A stretch of DNA of 64,000 nucleotides from Verrucomicrobiales bacterium (GTDB lineage Bacteria > Verrucomicrobiota > Verrucomicrobiia > Verrucomicrobiales > DEV007). Where the stretch lies: positions 1-64,000 of the forward strand of contig JARGPH010000025.1 of the NCBI GenBank assembly GCA_029213065.1, in the 5' to 3' direction. The notes under the pieces are model-generated. The model saw nothing but the letters and a program-made list of their open reading frames with translations. It was not told where the DNA came from and made no database searches. Shown in pieces: positions 33,493 to 42,019 of the stretch (position 1 is the first letter of the stretch; the number at the start of each line of letters is the position of its first letter). The position numbers were made by a program, and so were the translations under genes.

Positions 33493-34440
33493 ATGGGAAG
33501 TGATCATCCAGTAGCGGCGGGCCTGAAGGTTCTCGCCGGAATTCTCGAAACGCAGAAACAGCGCGGGCATGAGACCGTGAACATTTCGCCGGAGGCAGAG
33601 GCTCTGCTCGGTGGGATGCCCCTGAAATTCATGGAAGCGGGCCGCCGTCCTGCGGTGGTTTCAAAATCCACGGCCGCGGCCGCGTTGCCTGCCTCTTTAC
33701 CTGCTGCTCAACCGGTTGGCGCATCAGCGGGGACACCGGCAACCTCACCTCCTGCGTCTCTGCCGCCGGTGGCCACGACTCCGAAATCGGAGAAAGAAGT
33801 GAGAGCGTGCCTCAATCAGATTTTCAAGGATTTGAGATCGAGTGAAGAGTGCCGTGCTCTCGGATCTCTCTTTGAGAAAGTGGTCTTCGCGACGGGCAAT
33901 CCCACCGCTGATGTCGTCGTCGTGGGCGATGCTCCCGGCTTTGAGGAGGAAAATGCGAAAAAGCCCCTCGTTGGTCCGGCCCGTGACAAGCTGGAGCAGA
34001 TGCTGAAAGCGATGGGTCTCCCCATTGAAGAGGTCTATTTTTCCAATGTCGTCAAATTTCGTCCCAGGAAAGGGGACGGGCGGCTTCAGGGCTCCAGTGA
34101 TCGCAACTGCACGGGTGACGAAATGCGGGTCTGTCTTCCTTTCCTTAAGAGGGAAATCGAAGCGGTCTCTCCGAAAGTGATTCTGGCATTGGGGAAAACC
34201 GCCGCTGAAGGGCTTCTCGAAAAAGGGGGAACCGTGAACGGGTTCCGTCAGGAATTGCCCGTTTTTGCCGGTGTTCCTGTGGTCGTCACCGAAGACCCCC
34301 GGAATCTGCTGCGCGACGAGCGTGAGCTTTCCCCGGATAAGGTGAAGGAAAAGAAACGATTGGTCTGGGAGGACATGTTGAAAGTGATGGAGTTCGCCGG
34401 ACTGGTGATTTCAGAGAAGCAGCGGGGCTATTTCAAGTAG
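33493..34440 (+). CDS. Family-4 uracil-DNA glycosylase-like protein with altered catalytic and Fe-S residues
   Basis: 315 residues: a variable N-terminal part (1-100, Ala/Pro-rich) and a UDG-superfamily domain. VGDAPGFEEENAKKPLVGPA (144-163) corresponds to family-4 'GEAPG..ED..GRPFVG', but Glu is Asp146; the closing motif is TEDPRNLLRD (266-275), where 'HPAxLLR' is expected, so the His is Asp268. Of the four Fe-S Cys, the first is replaced (S117) and the 'KCRP' one is Phe189 (KFRP), while Cys120 and Cys214 remain; Cys206 is extra. Domain family is convincing; glycosylase activity is doubtful. Starts ATG at 33493, followed after 10 bases by the next gene. Confidence 0.8.
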   Translation: MGSDHPVAAGLKVLAGILETQKQRGHETVNISPEAEALLGGMPLKFMEAGRRPAVVSKSTAAAALPASLPAAQPVGASAGTPATSPPASLPPVATTPKSEKEVRACLNQIFKDLRSSEECRALGSLFEKVVFATGNPTADVVVVGDAPGFEEENAKKPLVGPARDKLEQMLKAMGLPIEEVYFSNVVKFRPRKGDGRLQGSSDRNCTGDEMRVCLPFLKREIEAVSPKVILALGKTAAEGLLEKGGTVNGFRQELPVFAGVPVVVTEDPRNLLRDERELSPDKVKEKKRLVWEDMLKVMEFAGLVISEKQRGYFK

Positions 34441-34450
34441 AGGCGTTTCA

Positions 34451-35266
34451 ATGGCTGACGAACTCGACAAGGCACTGGCTGCCGCGCCTGCGAAAACAGG
34501 ATTCCTCGTGAAGCTGTTCGTATTTATCTGTATTCTCGCGGTAGTCGGTCTCGGTGGATTTTTCGGGATCGTCTGGATGACGAAAAATGGAATCAATACC
34601 GCTAAGGAAACCGCGAAAGAGACCATGAAAGAAGTCGTCGCGGTCTTCACTCCGGATGAGGTCGTCGAGACATTCGAGGAGTGGCGGGAAATGAGTGCCT
34701 CGGCGACGGACGGAAATATTCTCGAAATAGCGACAGCGGAAGCGACCGAGAAATTCTCCAGAAAGACGAATCTCGAGATGTTCGGGAAGACGCTGCCCCT
34801 CGGAACGACCGTTTCTGAAATCACGGTGCCGGCAACCTATCGCTTTCACATCGATCTGAACGATGACTGGTTTCTCACTGCGGACGGATCAAAGCTGATC
34901 GTGCTTGCCCCTCAGGTCCGGCCTTCGCTCCCGGTCGCTTTTGACACCGCCGGGGTGGCGAAAAAGACGCAATCCGGCTGGGCCCGCTGGGACGGCGGTG
35001 ACAATCTGGAGGAACTGGAAAAGTCCATCACCTCGAAGTTGGAAGAGCGATCCGGACAGCCTGAGGTGATCGAGAAGATCAGAGGGGAGGGTAGAATCGC
35101 GGTGGCCAGGTTTGTGAAATCCTGGCTCCTCGAAAAGGGAGCCTGGGGAGATCGAAAGTTTACGGAGATCGTCGTTGTGTTCGAAGGTGAGGAAGGCAAG
35201 GCCCTCACTGCGGCGCCGGCGACTTTAAAGCTCGATCCCAAAAGCGGGGAAGCGGTTCTTCCCTGA
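34451..35266 (+). CDS. Hypothetical single-pass membrane protein
   Basis: 271 residues. One transmembrane helix (17-43, GFLVKLFVFICILAVVGLGG), then an amphipathic helix and an extracytoplasmic mixed domain with SEITVPATYRFHIDLNDDWF and KLIVLAPQVRPSLPVAFDT. The arrangement resembles the DUF4230 family, but I cannot confirm it. Ten bases after the UDG-like gene, so likely co-transcribed; convergent with the DPBB-like gene after 10 bases. Confidence 0.6.
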   Translation: MADELDKALAAAPAKTGFLVKLFVFICILAVVGLGGFFGIVWMTKNGINTAKETAKETMKEVVAVFTPDEVVETFEEWREMSASATDGNILEIATAEATEKFSRKTNLEMFGKTLPLGTTVSEITVPATYRFHIDLNDDWFLTADGSKLIVLAPQVRPSLPVAFDTAGVAKKTQSGWARWDGGDNLEELEKSITSKLEERSGQPEVIEKIRGEGRIAVARFVKSWLLEKGAWGDRKFTEIVVVFEGEEGKALTAAPATLKLDPKSGEAVLP

Positions 35267-35276
35267 GCTGATCCGA

Positions 35277-36302
35277 CTATTCGATCGACTCGGTAGGTTC
35301 GGTCACTTCCTTCGTTGCCATGACGAGTCGGTCCCGCAATTCGCGGACCTTGAGAATGCTCTCAGAGGCGCTTCCCTCTGTGTTCTCGGTCATGCTGGAA
35401 TTCGCAAAAGGATTATTGGTGCCCCATTTCTTCCACGGGCCGTCGGGCACTTCGTCGAGATCGACAAATCTCCAGTCGACCGTTCCGTAACCGCCGCCGA
35501 ATCCGAGGTAATCCCGAATCGCCGGTGAAACGTCGAGACCGGCGCCCCGGTTCTTTTTCGTCTTGGGACGCTCGTCTCCGAAAATGTAATTGTAGTCGTC
35601 AGTTTCGAAGGGGCCGACGTCCTCCCACTGCGCGTAGCAAACCTGGTCGCCGCGGCGAATCGCCATCCATTGACCTTTGAGGACGGTTCGTCCGCTTCGA
35701 TAGTAGCGTTTTTTGAACCATGGAATCATCGCTCTCGCAGAAGCTTTTGTCCCGCTTCGAGTGATGTCGTTGTAAGGCAGCGCGTAGTAGAACGGGTTCT
35801 GCGTCGGGGTGAAATCTTTCGGAATGTAGCCGTCACGGGCCGATGGGGCGGGATTGTCGAACCCACCGTAATTCGACGTCCAGCGTCGGTCCCAGGCACT
35901 CACGGTGTTCGGAGTTGGATTGTTGCGAGTCGGCGTTTCACCAATCCAGAAAACGGTCGTCACGATATTCCGCTTCCACGGATAGCGGGTGTAGGTGTCG
36001 CGCGGCTTTGTCGGGGCAAAGACTTTAGGAAGGGAATTCTCAGGTTTCAGCCCCGGAAGGGCTCCCGGGATCAGATGATCGGAGCCACGGGTATTGAGGG
36101 GAAGGATCGCGGTGCGGGGATCGGCGGAAATGCCGCTGTCGCCGATCATGGCAACGTGGAGCTTAACTCCCGGAGCTGCAGAAACCTCGAATTGCGCTTT
36201 GCTTTCACAGGCGAAACCGGTCAACAGCGCTGCCATGGCAATCGCGGCAGCAGTGATGTTAAGGGAGGGGAACACTGATATAATAACGGTTGAAGCGTGC
36301 AA
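35277..36302 (-). CDS. Secreted protein with a DPBB (RlpA-like) region
   Basis: 341 residues by the longest frame, which starts at TTG; GTG 36275 and ATG 36236 are alternatives, and only the two longer starts keep a signal-like stretch (NITAAAIAMAALLTGFA). The core has MAIRRGDQVCYAQWEDVGPF and GAGLDVSPAIRDYLGF, matching the 'R.nDRGPF...DLS.aAA..L' order of double-psi beta-barrel (RlpA-like) domains. RlpA proteins cleave denuded peptidoglycan glycans, but the family is broad and function is not shown. Convergent with the single-pass protein; upstream 172 bases are AT-rich. Confidence 0.6.
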   Translation of the reverse strand: MHASTVIISVFPSLNITAAAIAMAALLTGFACESKAQFEVSAAPGVKLHVAMIGDSGISADPRTAILPLNTRGSDHLIPGALPGLKPENSLPKVFAPTKPRDTYTRYPWKRNIVTTVFWIGETPTRNNPTPNTVSAWDRRWTSNYGGFDNPAPSARDGYIPKDFTPTQNPFYYALPYNDITRSGTKASARAMIPWFKKRYYRSGRTVLKGQWMAIRRGDQVCYAQWEDVGPFETDDYNYIFGDERPKTKKNRGAGLDVSPAIRDYLGFGGGYGTVDWRFVDLDEVPDGPWKKWGTNNPFANSSMTENTEGSASESILKVRELRDRLVMATKEVTEPTESIE

Positions 36303-36474
36303 ATGTTTGCAAATTTTGCGCTATTGAACGGCAGTATACCAGATAATCGGGGGGATTTGTGAAAAATACTAGAAAAATGTTTAATTAACATAGCTTTGCT
36401 AATTTCCACCTTTCCGTAATTTTCAAAAAGCCTGCCCTTTTTCACGGAGCTTTTTCGCAGCCCGGAAGCCGATT

Positions 36475-38070
36475 CTACTTTTTCAGAACCGTATCGTGTT
36501 GCCACGCATCATCCTTCTCCGGATAGTCCAGAGTGTAGTGAAGGCCCCTGCTCTCTTTCCGTCCCGTGGCTGACTCGACCACGAGGCTCGCGACGTCGAC
36601 GAGGTTTCGCAGTTCGAGGAGCTCGGAAGTGATTTTGAAATTCCAGTAAAACTCCTGCACTTCGTTGCGCAGGTTCTGGAGGCGGGTCGCGGCGCGCTGG
36701 AGGCGTTTCGAGGTTCTCACGATGGAAACGTAGTCCCACATGAGTCGGCGGATCTCATCCCAGTTGTGATAGATCACGACGAGCTCATCAACATCGGACA
36801 CGTCTCCCGATTCCCATTCGGGGAGATCGATTGCTTCGCTGGAATGGCTCGCCGGAAAAGTTTCGAGGCAGTTCGCGAGCGCCAGTTTTGAAACGACGAC
36901 ACCTTCGAGCAGTGAGTTGCTCGCAAGCCGGTTCGCTCCGTGGAGACCCGTGCAGGCGACTTCGCCCACCGCCCAGAGTCCTTCGAGGGAAGTCATTCCA
37001 TTCACATCTGTTTTGACACCGCCGCATTGATAATGCGCTGCGGGGACGACGGGGATCGGCTGTTTCGTGATGTCGATATCGACAGAGAGACAGGTTTCGT
37101 AAATGTTGGGGAAACGGTCTTTGATAAACTCCGCCGGCTTGTGGGTGATATCGAGGAACACGCAGGGTCCGCCTGTTTTCTTGATCTCACGGTCAATTGC
37201 TCTCGCGACAATGTCCCTTGGAGCGAGTGAGCCACGCGGGTCATACTCCTTCATGAAATGACGGCCGTCCTTGTCGATCAGTTCAGCGCCTTCGCCTCGC
37301 ATCGCCTCGGTGATGAGAAAGGATTTCAGTTCGTGATGGTAAAGGCAGGTCGGATGGAATTGGACAAACTCCATGTTCGCCACTTCGCAGCCGGCACGCC
37401 ATGCCATCGCGACGCCGTCCCCGGATGCTACCATCGGATTGGTGGTGTAGAGGTAAACCCGCCCGGCGCCACCGGTGCAGAGGAGGACCCGGTCGGATCT
37501 CAGGGTGAGGACATCTCCTGTGGCCTCGTTCAGAGCGTAAATACCAACGCACCGGCTTTCGGAGTCGAGTCCGAGCTTTGTGGTCGTAATCAGATCAATC
37601 GCGAAGTGGTGTTCGAGAAGATCGATCCCTTCGGTTTCGCGGGCCTCTTCGAGAAGCTTGTCTTCGATCTCCCGTCCGGTGGTGTCTTTGTGATGGAGGA
37701 CCCGGCGCTGCGTGTGGCCGCCTTCGCGTCCGAGTGCAGGCTCCAAATCCCCGTCGGCAGCCTTTTTGAGATCGAATTCCACGCCCCAGTCCACGAGCTC
37801 TTGAATTGCTGCGGGGCCGTCGCTCACAATTTTCCGGACGACTGGCTCAGGGCAAAGTCCCGCGCCCGCGTCGAGGGTGTCGGCGACGTGTTGGTCAAAA
37901 GAATCCTCCTCGCTCTGAACACAGGCAATGCCCCCTTGCGCCCACGACGTATTCGTCATCGCCGCCTCTCTTTTAGTTACCACCGCGACAGTGCCGTATT
38001 TGGCAGCGCGTATTGCAAAGCTGAGGCCGGAGATGCCACTGCCAATGACGAGGAAGTCGTATTTTTTCAC
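36475..38070 (-). CDS. nadB: L-aspartate oxidase
   Basis: 531 residues, the usual size. FAD-binding FLVIGSGISGLSFAIRAAKY, then TSWAQGGIACV, ALGREGGHTQRRVLHHKDTT and MRGEGAELIDKDG with HGANRLASNSLLEGVV are the NadB blocks of the succinate-dehydrogenase flavoprotein family. Oxidises aspartate to iminoaspartate for NAD synthesis. Starts with GTG (38070) in a 4-base overlap with the mscS stop, so it is coupled to the upstream gene. nadA and nadC are not in the window. Confidence 0.95.
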   Translation of the reverse strand: MKKYDFLVIGSGISGLSFAIRAAKYGTVAVVTKREAAMTNTSWAQGGIACVQSEEDSFDQHVADTLDAGAGLCPEPVVRKIVSDGPAAIQELVDWGVEFDLKKAADGDLEPALGREGGHTQRRVLHHKDTTGREIEDKLLEEARETEGIDLLEHHFAIDLITTTKLGLDSESRCVGIYALNEATGDVLTLRSDRVLLCTGGAGRVYLYTTNPMVASGDGVAMAWRAGCEVANMEFVQFHPTCLYHHELKSFLITEAMRGEGAELIDKDGRHFMKEYDPRGSLAPRDIVARAIDREIKKTGGPCVFLDITHKPAEFIKDRFPNIYETCLSVDIDITKQPIPVVPAAHYQCGGVKTDVNGMTSLEGLWAVGEVACTGLHGANRLASNSLLEGVVVSKLALANCLETFPASHSSEAIDLPEWESGDVSDVDELVVIYHNWDEIRRLMWDYVSIVRTSKRLQRAATRLQNLRNEVQEFYWNFKITSELLELRNLVDVASLVVESATGRKESRGLHYTLDYPEKDDAWQHDTVLKK

Positions 38071-39506
38071 GTGTCTTTGTCAGGTTGGTTTTGAAGGTCG
38101 CCGAGAGAGTCCGGGATCTCTCTGTCGAGGATGCGCAGGTTAACATCGCGTTGAGGGAATGGAAATTGGATTCCATTTTCGTGGAAGGCATCCCAGACCT
38201 TGAGTAGCACATTGCTCCTCACCGCGCCAATCCCGTTATGCGGATCTTCAATCCAGAAGCGCAATTCGAAGTCGACGCTGCTGTCGCCGAAGCCCATCAG
38301 ATTGCATCGGGGAACGGGGCTGGAAACGACGCGGTCGGTTCCGTTGGCACATTCCTCGGCCAGTTTCATCGCGAGCCGGAGATCGGAGTCGTAGGAAATA
38401 CCGAAGGGCGCGCGGATCCGGACCAGCTTGCTGCTGTAGGACCAGTTGATCACCGGCAGGGTGATGAGATCTTCGTTCGGGATGAGGTGCTCCTTGTTGT
38501 CCCGCGTGATCACCGATGCGTAGCGCAGGTTGAGCGAATTGATCCAGCCGTAGGTTTGCTCGATCTCGATGACGTCGCCGGGTTTGATCGAGCGGTCGAG
38601 CAGGAGAATGATCCCGCTGACGAGATTGGAGATTACTTTTTGAAGACCAAATCCGAGGCCCAGTCCAAGAGCGCCTCCGAAAACGGTCAGGGTTGTGATC
38701 TTCAATCCCATCACTCCCATGGCAATGAGAACCGAAAGGATAAAGAGGCCGATTCGAATTCCCTTGGTGAAGAGCACCTTCACGTTCGGCTCAAGATCCT
38801 GAACGTTGCTGATTCGGTTCGAGATGATTTTTGAAACCAGTCCGGCCGCCCAGAAGAGAATCAGAAAGACTCCCATTCCTTTGATCACATCGAGAGTGCT
38901 GATGCTGGCGCTGCCTAAATCGAGCGAGTGTCTGTCGAGAAAGATGACGGTGTCATCGAGGAGCCCGAGGACATGGAGGACGACGGTGATGAAGAGGACT
39001 GAAGAGACAACACTCATCCACGACTTCCAGTGAAAGAACTTCGAAGGAAGGTTGATGAAAAAGAACCATGTCAGGATCAGTGAGTAGGTCCGGAGAAAAG
39101 GGCAGGAGAGCCCCCCCACATTAGCGGCGAGGAGCGTGAGCCAGGTCACGATAACGAGGCTGACCCGAAAGGGGCGCAGCTTCTGTTTTGAAGGGATCCT
39201 GTTGAAGAGTTTCTGAATCGTGGGGATCTTGCCCGCGTTGAACATCCCGAATATGATTCGGGCGATGATCACAGTAAGGAAAATCAATCCGATATCGATC
39301 CAGAACTCATAGGAACTGAGAAGGTTCACCACCGCCGTTTTGAGCTGTGAAAAATCCTGTGATTTCCAGGCCGCAGAGGCGATGTCGATAATTGCCTCCG
39401 TTTCGGTGTCGGGAACCGGCAGGTCGATTTCCGCAGCCGAAGTCACTTCGATTTCAGCAGGAACCTCCGCAGAGGAGGTCGCGTCGATGGTGGATTCTTC
39501 CGGCAT
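38067..39506 (-). CDS. MscS-family mechanosensitive channel
   Basis: 479 residues with about five N-terminal helices and the MscS core: pore helix LTVFGGALGLGLGFGLQKVI, then SGIILLLDRSIKPGDVIEI and LIPNEDLITLPVINWSY of the beta domain, and a C-terminal alpha/beta part ending FPFPQRDV. Inner-membrane osmotic release channel. ATG start. A cytoplasmic/periplasmic N-terminal extension of about 40 Glu/Ser-rich residues precedes the first helix. Its stop overlaps nadB. Confidence 0.92.
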   Translation of the reverse strand: MPEESTIDATSSAEVPAEIEVTSAAEIDLPVPDTETEAIIDIASAAWKSQDFSQLKTAVVNLLSSYEFWIDIGLIFLTVIIARIIFGMFNAGKIPTIQKLFNRIPSKQKLRPFRVSLVIVTWLTLLAANVGGLSCPFLRTYSLILTWFFFINLPSKFFHWKSWMSVVSSVLFITVVLHVLGLLDDTVIFLDRHSLDLGSASISTLDVIKGMGVFLILFWAAGLVSKIISNRISNVQDLEPNVKVLFTKGIRIGLFILSVLIAMGVMGLKITTLTVFGGALGLGLGFGLQKVISNLVSGIILLLDRSIKPGDVIEIEQTYGWINSLNLRYASVITRDNKEHLIPNEDLITLPVINWSYSSKLVRIRAPFGISYDSDLRLAMKLAEECANGTDRVVSSPVPRCNLMGFGDSSVDFELRFWIEDPHNGIGAVRSNVLLKVWDAFHENGIQFPFPQRDVNLRILDREIPDSLGDLQNQPDKDT

Positions 39507-39527
39507 GGGTTCGGCGATCGATACAGC

Positions 39528-40391
39528 CTATCCGCCGCTTGTCGGTGAGGGCAGGCCTACGTTATCGATCAAACGAGTTTTACCGAAATACGTCGCGGTT
39601 AGCAACCTGACATTTTCATCCGTGAATTCCCCGAGACTGATGAGACTGGAAGCATCGACAATGTCGACGTAATCGATCTTCGCTTCAGGGCACGAGGAGA
39701 TTGCTTCAGTGATTTGCTTTTTCGCTTCGTCAGGGGAACTCAGTTTTCCTTCAGCAATGGCAGCGGCCGCCTCTCTCAGTGCCTTGTAAAGAACCGGTGC
39801 CTCCGATCGTTGTTGCTCTGTCAGGTAGGTGTTTCTCGAACTCATCGCGAGGCCGTCGCTCTCGCGGACGGTCGGCCCGGGAATGATATCGATCGGGAAA
39901 TTAAGGTCGCGGACCATCCGTCGAATCACCGCGAGCTGCTGGAAATCTTTTTCTCCGAAAACGGCTGCCTGCGTCCGCGTGAGATTGAAAAGCTTCGCGA
40001 CGACGGTGCAGACGCCGTCAAAATGGCCGGGGCGACTCGCTCCGCAGAGACGGTGGGAAAGGCTTGCTTCGTGGATCTTGATCGAGGCGTCGTCGTGATA
40101 CATCTCCGCGGCGACGGGAGTGAAGACCGCGTCGACACCGTGAGCACGACACTTTTCCAGATCCGCCTCCATCGGCCGCGGGTAGGCGTCAAAGTCCTCG
40201 TTGGGGCCGAACTGGGTCGGATTCACAAAGATCGTCGCGATGAGATCTGAGTCGGGCCGTGACCTCCGCGCGAGATCGAGGAGGCTGCAATGGCCTTCGT
40301 GGAGCGCCCCCATCGTGGGCACGAGGACGCGGGATCGTGTTGAGCCCGCGAGATATCGTTCAAGCTCCTCTGGAGACTGGAGGACTTCCAT
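39528..40391 (-). CDS. panC: Pantothenate synthetase
   Basis: 287 residues. VLVPTMGALHEGHCSLLDLA holds the HxGH nucleotide-binding motif; PTQFGPNEDFDAYPR, ASRPGHFDGVCTVVAKLFNL and FGEKDFQQLAVIRRMV are specific to PanC. It condenses pantoate and beta-alanine with ATP for CoA synthesis. ATG start; it lies 8 bases downstream of the propeller gene and 21 upstream of mscS, so a run of five same-strand genes may be one transcript. panB and panD are elsewhere. Confidence 0.96.
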   Translation of the reverse strand: MEVLQSPEELERYLAGSTRSRVLVPTMGALHEGHCSLLDLARRSRPDSDLIATIFVNPTQFGPNEDFDAYPRPMEADLEKCRAHGVDAVFTPVAAEMYHDDASIKIHEASLSHRLCGASRPGHFDGVCTVVAKLFNLTRTQAAVFGEKDFQQLAVIRRMVRDLNFPIDIIPGPTVRESDGLAMSSRNTYLTEQQRSEAPVLYKALREAAAAIAEGKLSSPDEAKKQITEAISSCPEAKIDYVDIVDASSLISLGEFTDENVRLLTATYFGKTRLIDNVGLPSPTSGG

Positions 40392-40399
40392 AAAGCGGT

Positions 40400-41662
40400 T
40401 TACTCGCCGTTCCCTTTGATCGAAATGAGATGGGTATCAGTCCGGATGATGACTCGATTCCCCGTGATCGCAGGTGTCGCATTGACCCCGCTCATGAGCT
40501 GGCTGCGACCGAGGATCTCGAATTTAGGACCGGCTGCGACTGCAATGAAACTGCCGTCCCTGCTCGCGCAGCAAATTTTGTCATCGATCACCACAGGCGA
40601 GCTGAAAAAATTTCCCCCGATGCGTTGCTGGTAAACTTCCTCGCCGGTGACGGCATCGCGACAGGTGAGGATGCCACCGTCGCCCCAGAGATAGAGGAGC
40701 CCTTTGTAGAAAAGCGGAGTGGGGACGTATTCCAATCCATCGGTGATCCCGAGGGAATAGAGAACCTCAGGATCTCCCTTGGGCTTCACTTTTAGAGCCG
40801 TCGCCATTTTTCCTTTTCCTCCCGATCCGAAAGTCGCGAAAACGACGTCTTCGTAGGAAGCGATTGAGCCGACGCTGCGCTGATCGTAATCACCCTGATA
40901 GCTCCAGAGAACTTCACCCGTTTTGGGATCGACTCCTTTCCAGCCGTCGTTCGTCTGCAGAACCACAAGAACCGTTTTGCCTCCGACCTCGACGGACGTA
41001 GGTGTGTTGTAAGCGGTAACATGTTTCGCCGCCGGATCTGTCGTGACCCGTTCCAGCTCCCAGAGTGATTCGCCCGTTTTGGGATTCAATCCCATCACGT
41101 AGCTCGTTCTCTTTTCGACATTGTCAGTGTGGAGAATGAGAACGCCATCGACGAGGATCGGAGAGGCACCGAAACCGTGATCGGAAATGAATCCCGACCA
41201 TTTCCGCTGCCAGGCGAGTTTGCCTTCGTGGGTCAGTGCGACCGCTTCGGTGTCGGTTCCCGAACCCCAGACGACGTAGACATGATCGCTGTCGACCGCA
41301 GGAGTCGATGAGGCAAAGTTGTTATACTTGTGCAGATTGTGTTCCTCGACGGGATGATTCCAGGCCCATTTGCGGGTGCCTTCCTCAGAGTGAAAACAGA
41401 GCACCTGGCGGGCCTTTTTCTCTTCGTTGTAAACGGTTAGGAAAAGCTCGTCCGTTCCCACCGCGGGGGAGGAGTGGCCTACGCCGTTGAGCTTGATCGT
41501 CCAATCGTAATCCGCAGGAGAGAACTCTGCGGGGAAGTTGGTAACGGTTCCGTGTCCGCTTCCGTTCGGACCTCTGAATCTGGGCCATTCCTGACCCGTT
41601 GCACTGAGGGTCGCGAGCAGCAGGATCGAATACAAAGCCGGTTTGGGAGATTTTGGCACCAT
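40400..41662 (-). CDS. Secreted PQQ-type beta-propeller protein
   Basis: About 420 residues from ATG 41662, which gives a signal peptide (KPALYSILLLATLSATG); a longer frame to 41704 lacks one. The mature start WPRFRGPNGSG is typical of this group in Planctomycetota and Verrucomicrobiota. Repeated LDPKTGE-like strands (GLNPKTGESLWELE, GVDPKTGEVLWSYQG, DAVTGEEVYQQRIGG) build an eight-bladed propeller like BamB or quinoprotein dehydrogenases. The catalytic Ca/PQQ residues are not visible, so it is probably a binding or scaffold protein. Lies just upstream of panC in the same direction. Confidence 0.8.
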   Translation of the reverse strand: MVPKSPKPALYSILLLATLSATGQEWPRFRGPNGSGHGTVTNFPAEFSPADYDWTIKLNGVGHSSPAVGTDELFLTVYNEEKKARQVLCFHSEEGTRKWAWNHPVEEHNLHKYNNFASSTPAVDSDHVYVVWGSGTDTEAVALTHEGKLAWQRKWSGFISDHGFGASPILVDGVLILHTDNVEKRTSYVMGLNPKTGESLWELERVTTDPAAKHVTAYNTPTSVEVGGKTVLVVLQTNDGWKGVDPKTGEVLWSYQGDYDQRSVGSIASYEDVVFATFGSGGKGKMATALKVKPKGDPEVLYSLGITDGLEYVPTPLFYKGLLYLWGDGGILTCRDAVTGEEVYQQRIGGNFFSSPVVIDDKICCASRDGSFIAVAAGPKFEILGRSQLMSGVNATPAITGNRVIIRTDTHLISIKGNGE

Positions 41663-41938
41663 ACACAAATATTTTCTCACTAACGCTTGGATACTAAAAC
41701 GCATTTGGCAAGGCCGAACCTAAGCGCAGTCAAGTAACCGCGGGGGGCGGCTCCCCGGGGCGGCGTCGGTCAAAAACGGGGGGGGAAGGGGTGGTGAAAG
41801 CCACTCGATGTCGCGTTTGATTGCTTCGCTGGATCCACGATTTTTAACTGACTGTGGAGCCTCGTTTATTCTTTCAGAGACATTTCAAATACGCCCTTGT
41901 AGCCACCTGTCCACGAAGGACAAAGAACCGCAAGAAAG
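41663..41938. other. Non-coding stretch upstream of the SMI1-ankyrin gene
   Basis: Together with the repeat that follows, this fills the gap between the propeller gene and the SMI1-ankyrin gene. It starts with the propeller promoter region, then a G/C homopolymer-rich patch near 41739-41790, then ordinary sequence. I see no gene or convincing RNA in it. Confidence 0.5.
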
Positions 41939-41989
41939 GTCCACTTTTACCCTGAAACTGGACAGTCCACTTTTAGGGTAAAAGTGGAC
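41939..41989. repeat. 51-bp element with nested perfect inverted repeats
   Basis: Outer arms GTCCACTTTTACCCT (41939-41953) and AGGGTAAAAGTGGAC (41975-41989) are perfect reverse complements. A third GTCCACTTTTA copy (41965-41975) pairs with the same right arm around a GGG loop, and CTGGACAGTCCA between them is near-palindromic. The three copies of one 11-base word look like insertion-sequence ends brought together, but no transposase is present. Confidence 0.7.
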
Positions 41990-42019
41990 GGCGGTATAAC
42001 ACGCTGTTCGATGTAAAAA

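Noticed and set aside
41739-41790. Origin or structured RNA in the G/C-rich patch
   Set aside because: Only homopolymer runs are seen; no DnaA boxes or stem pattern that would support either.
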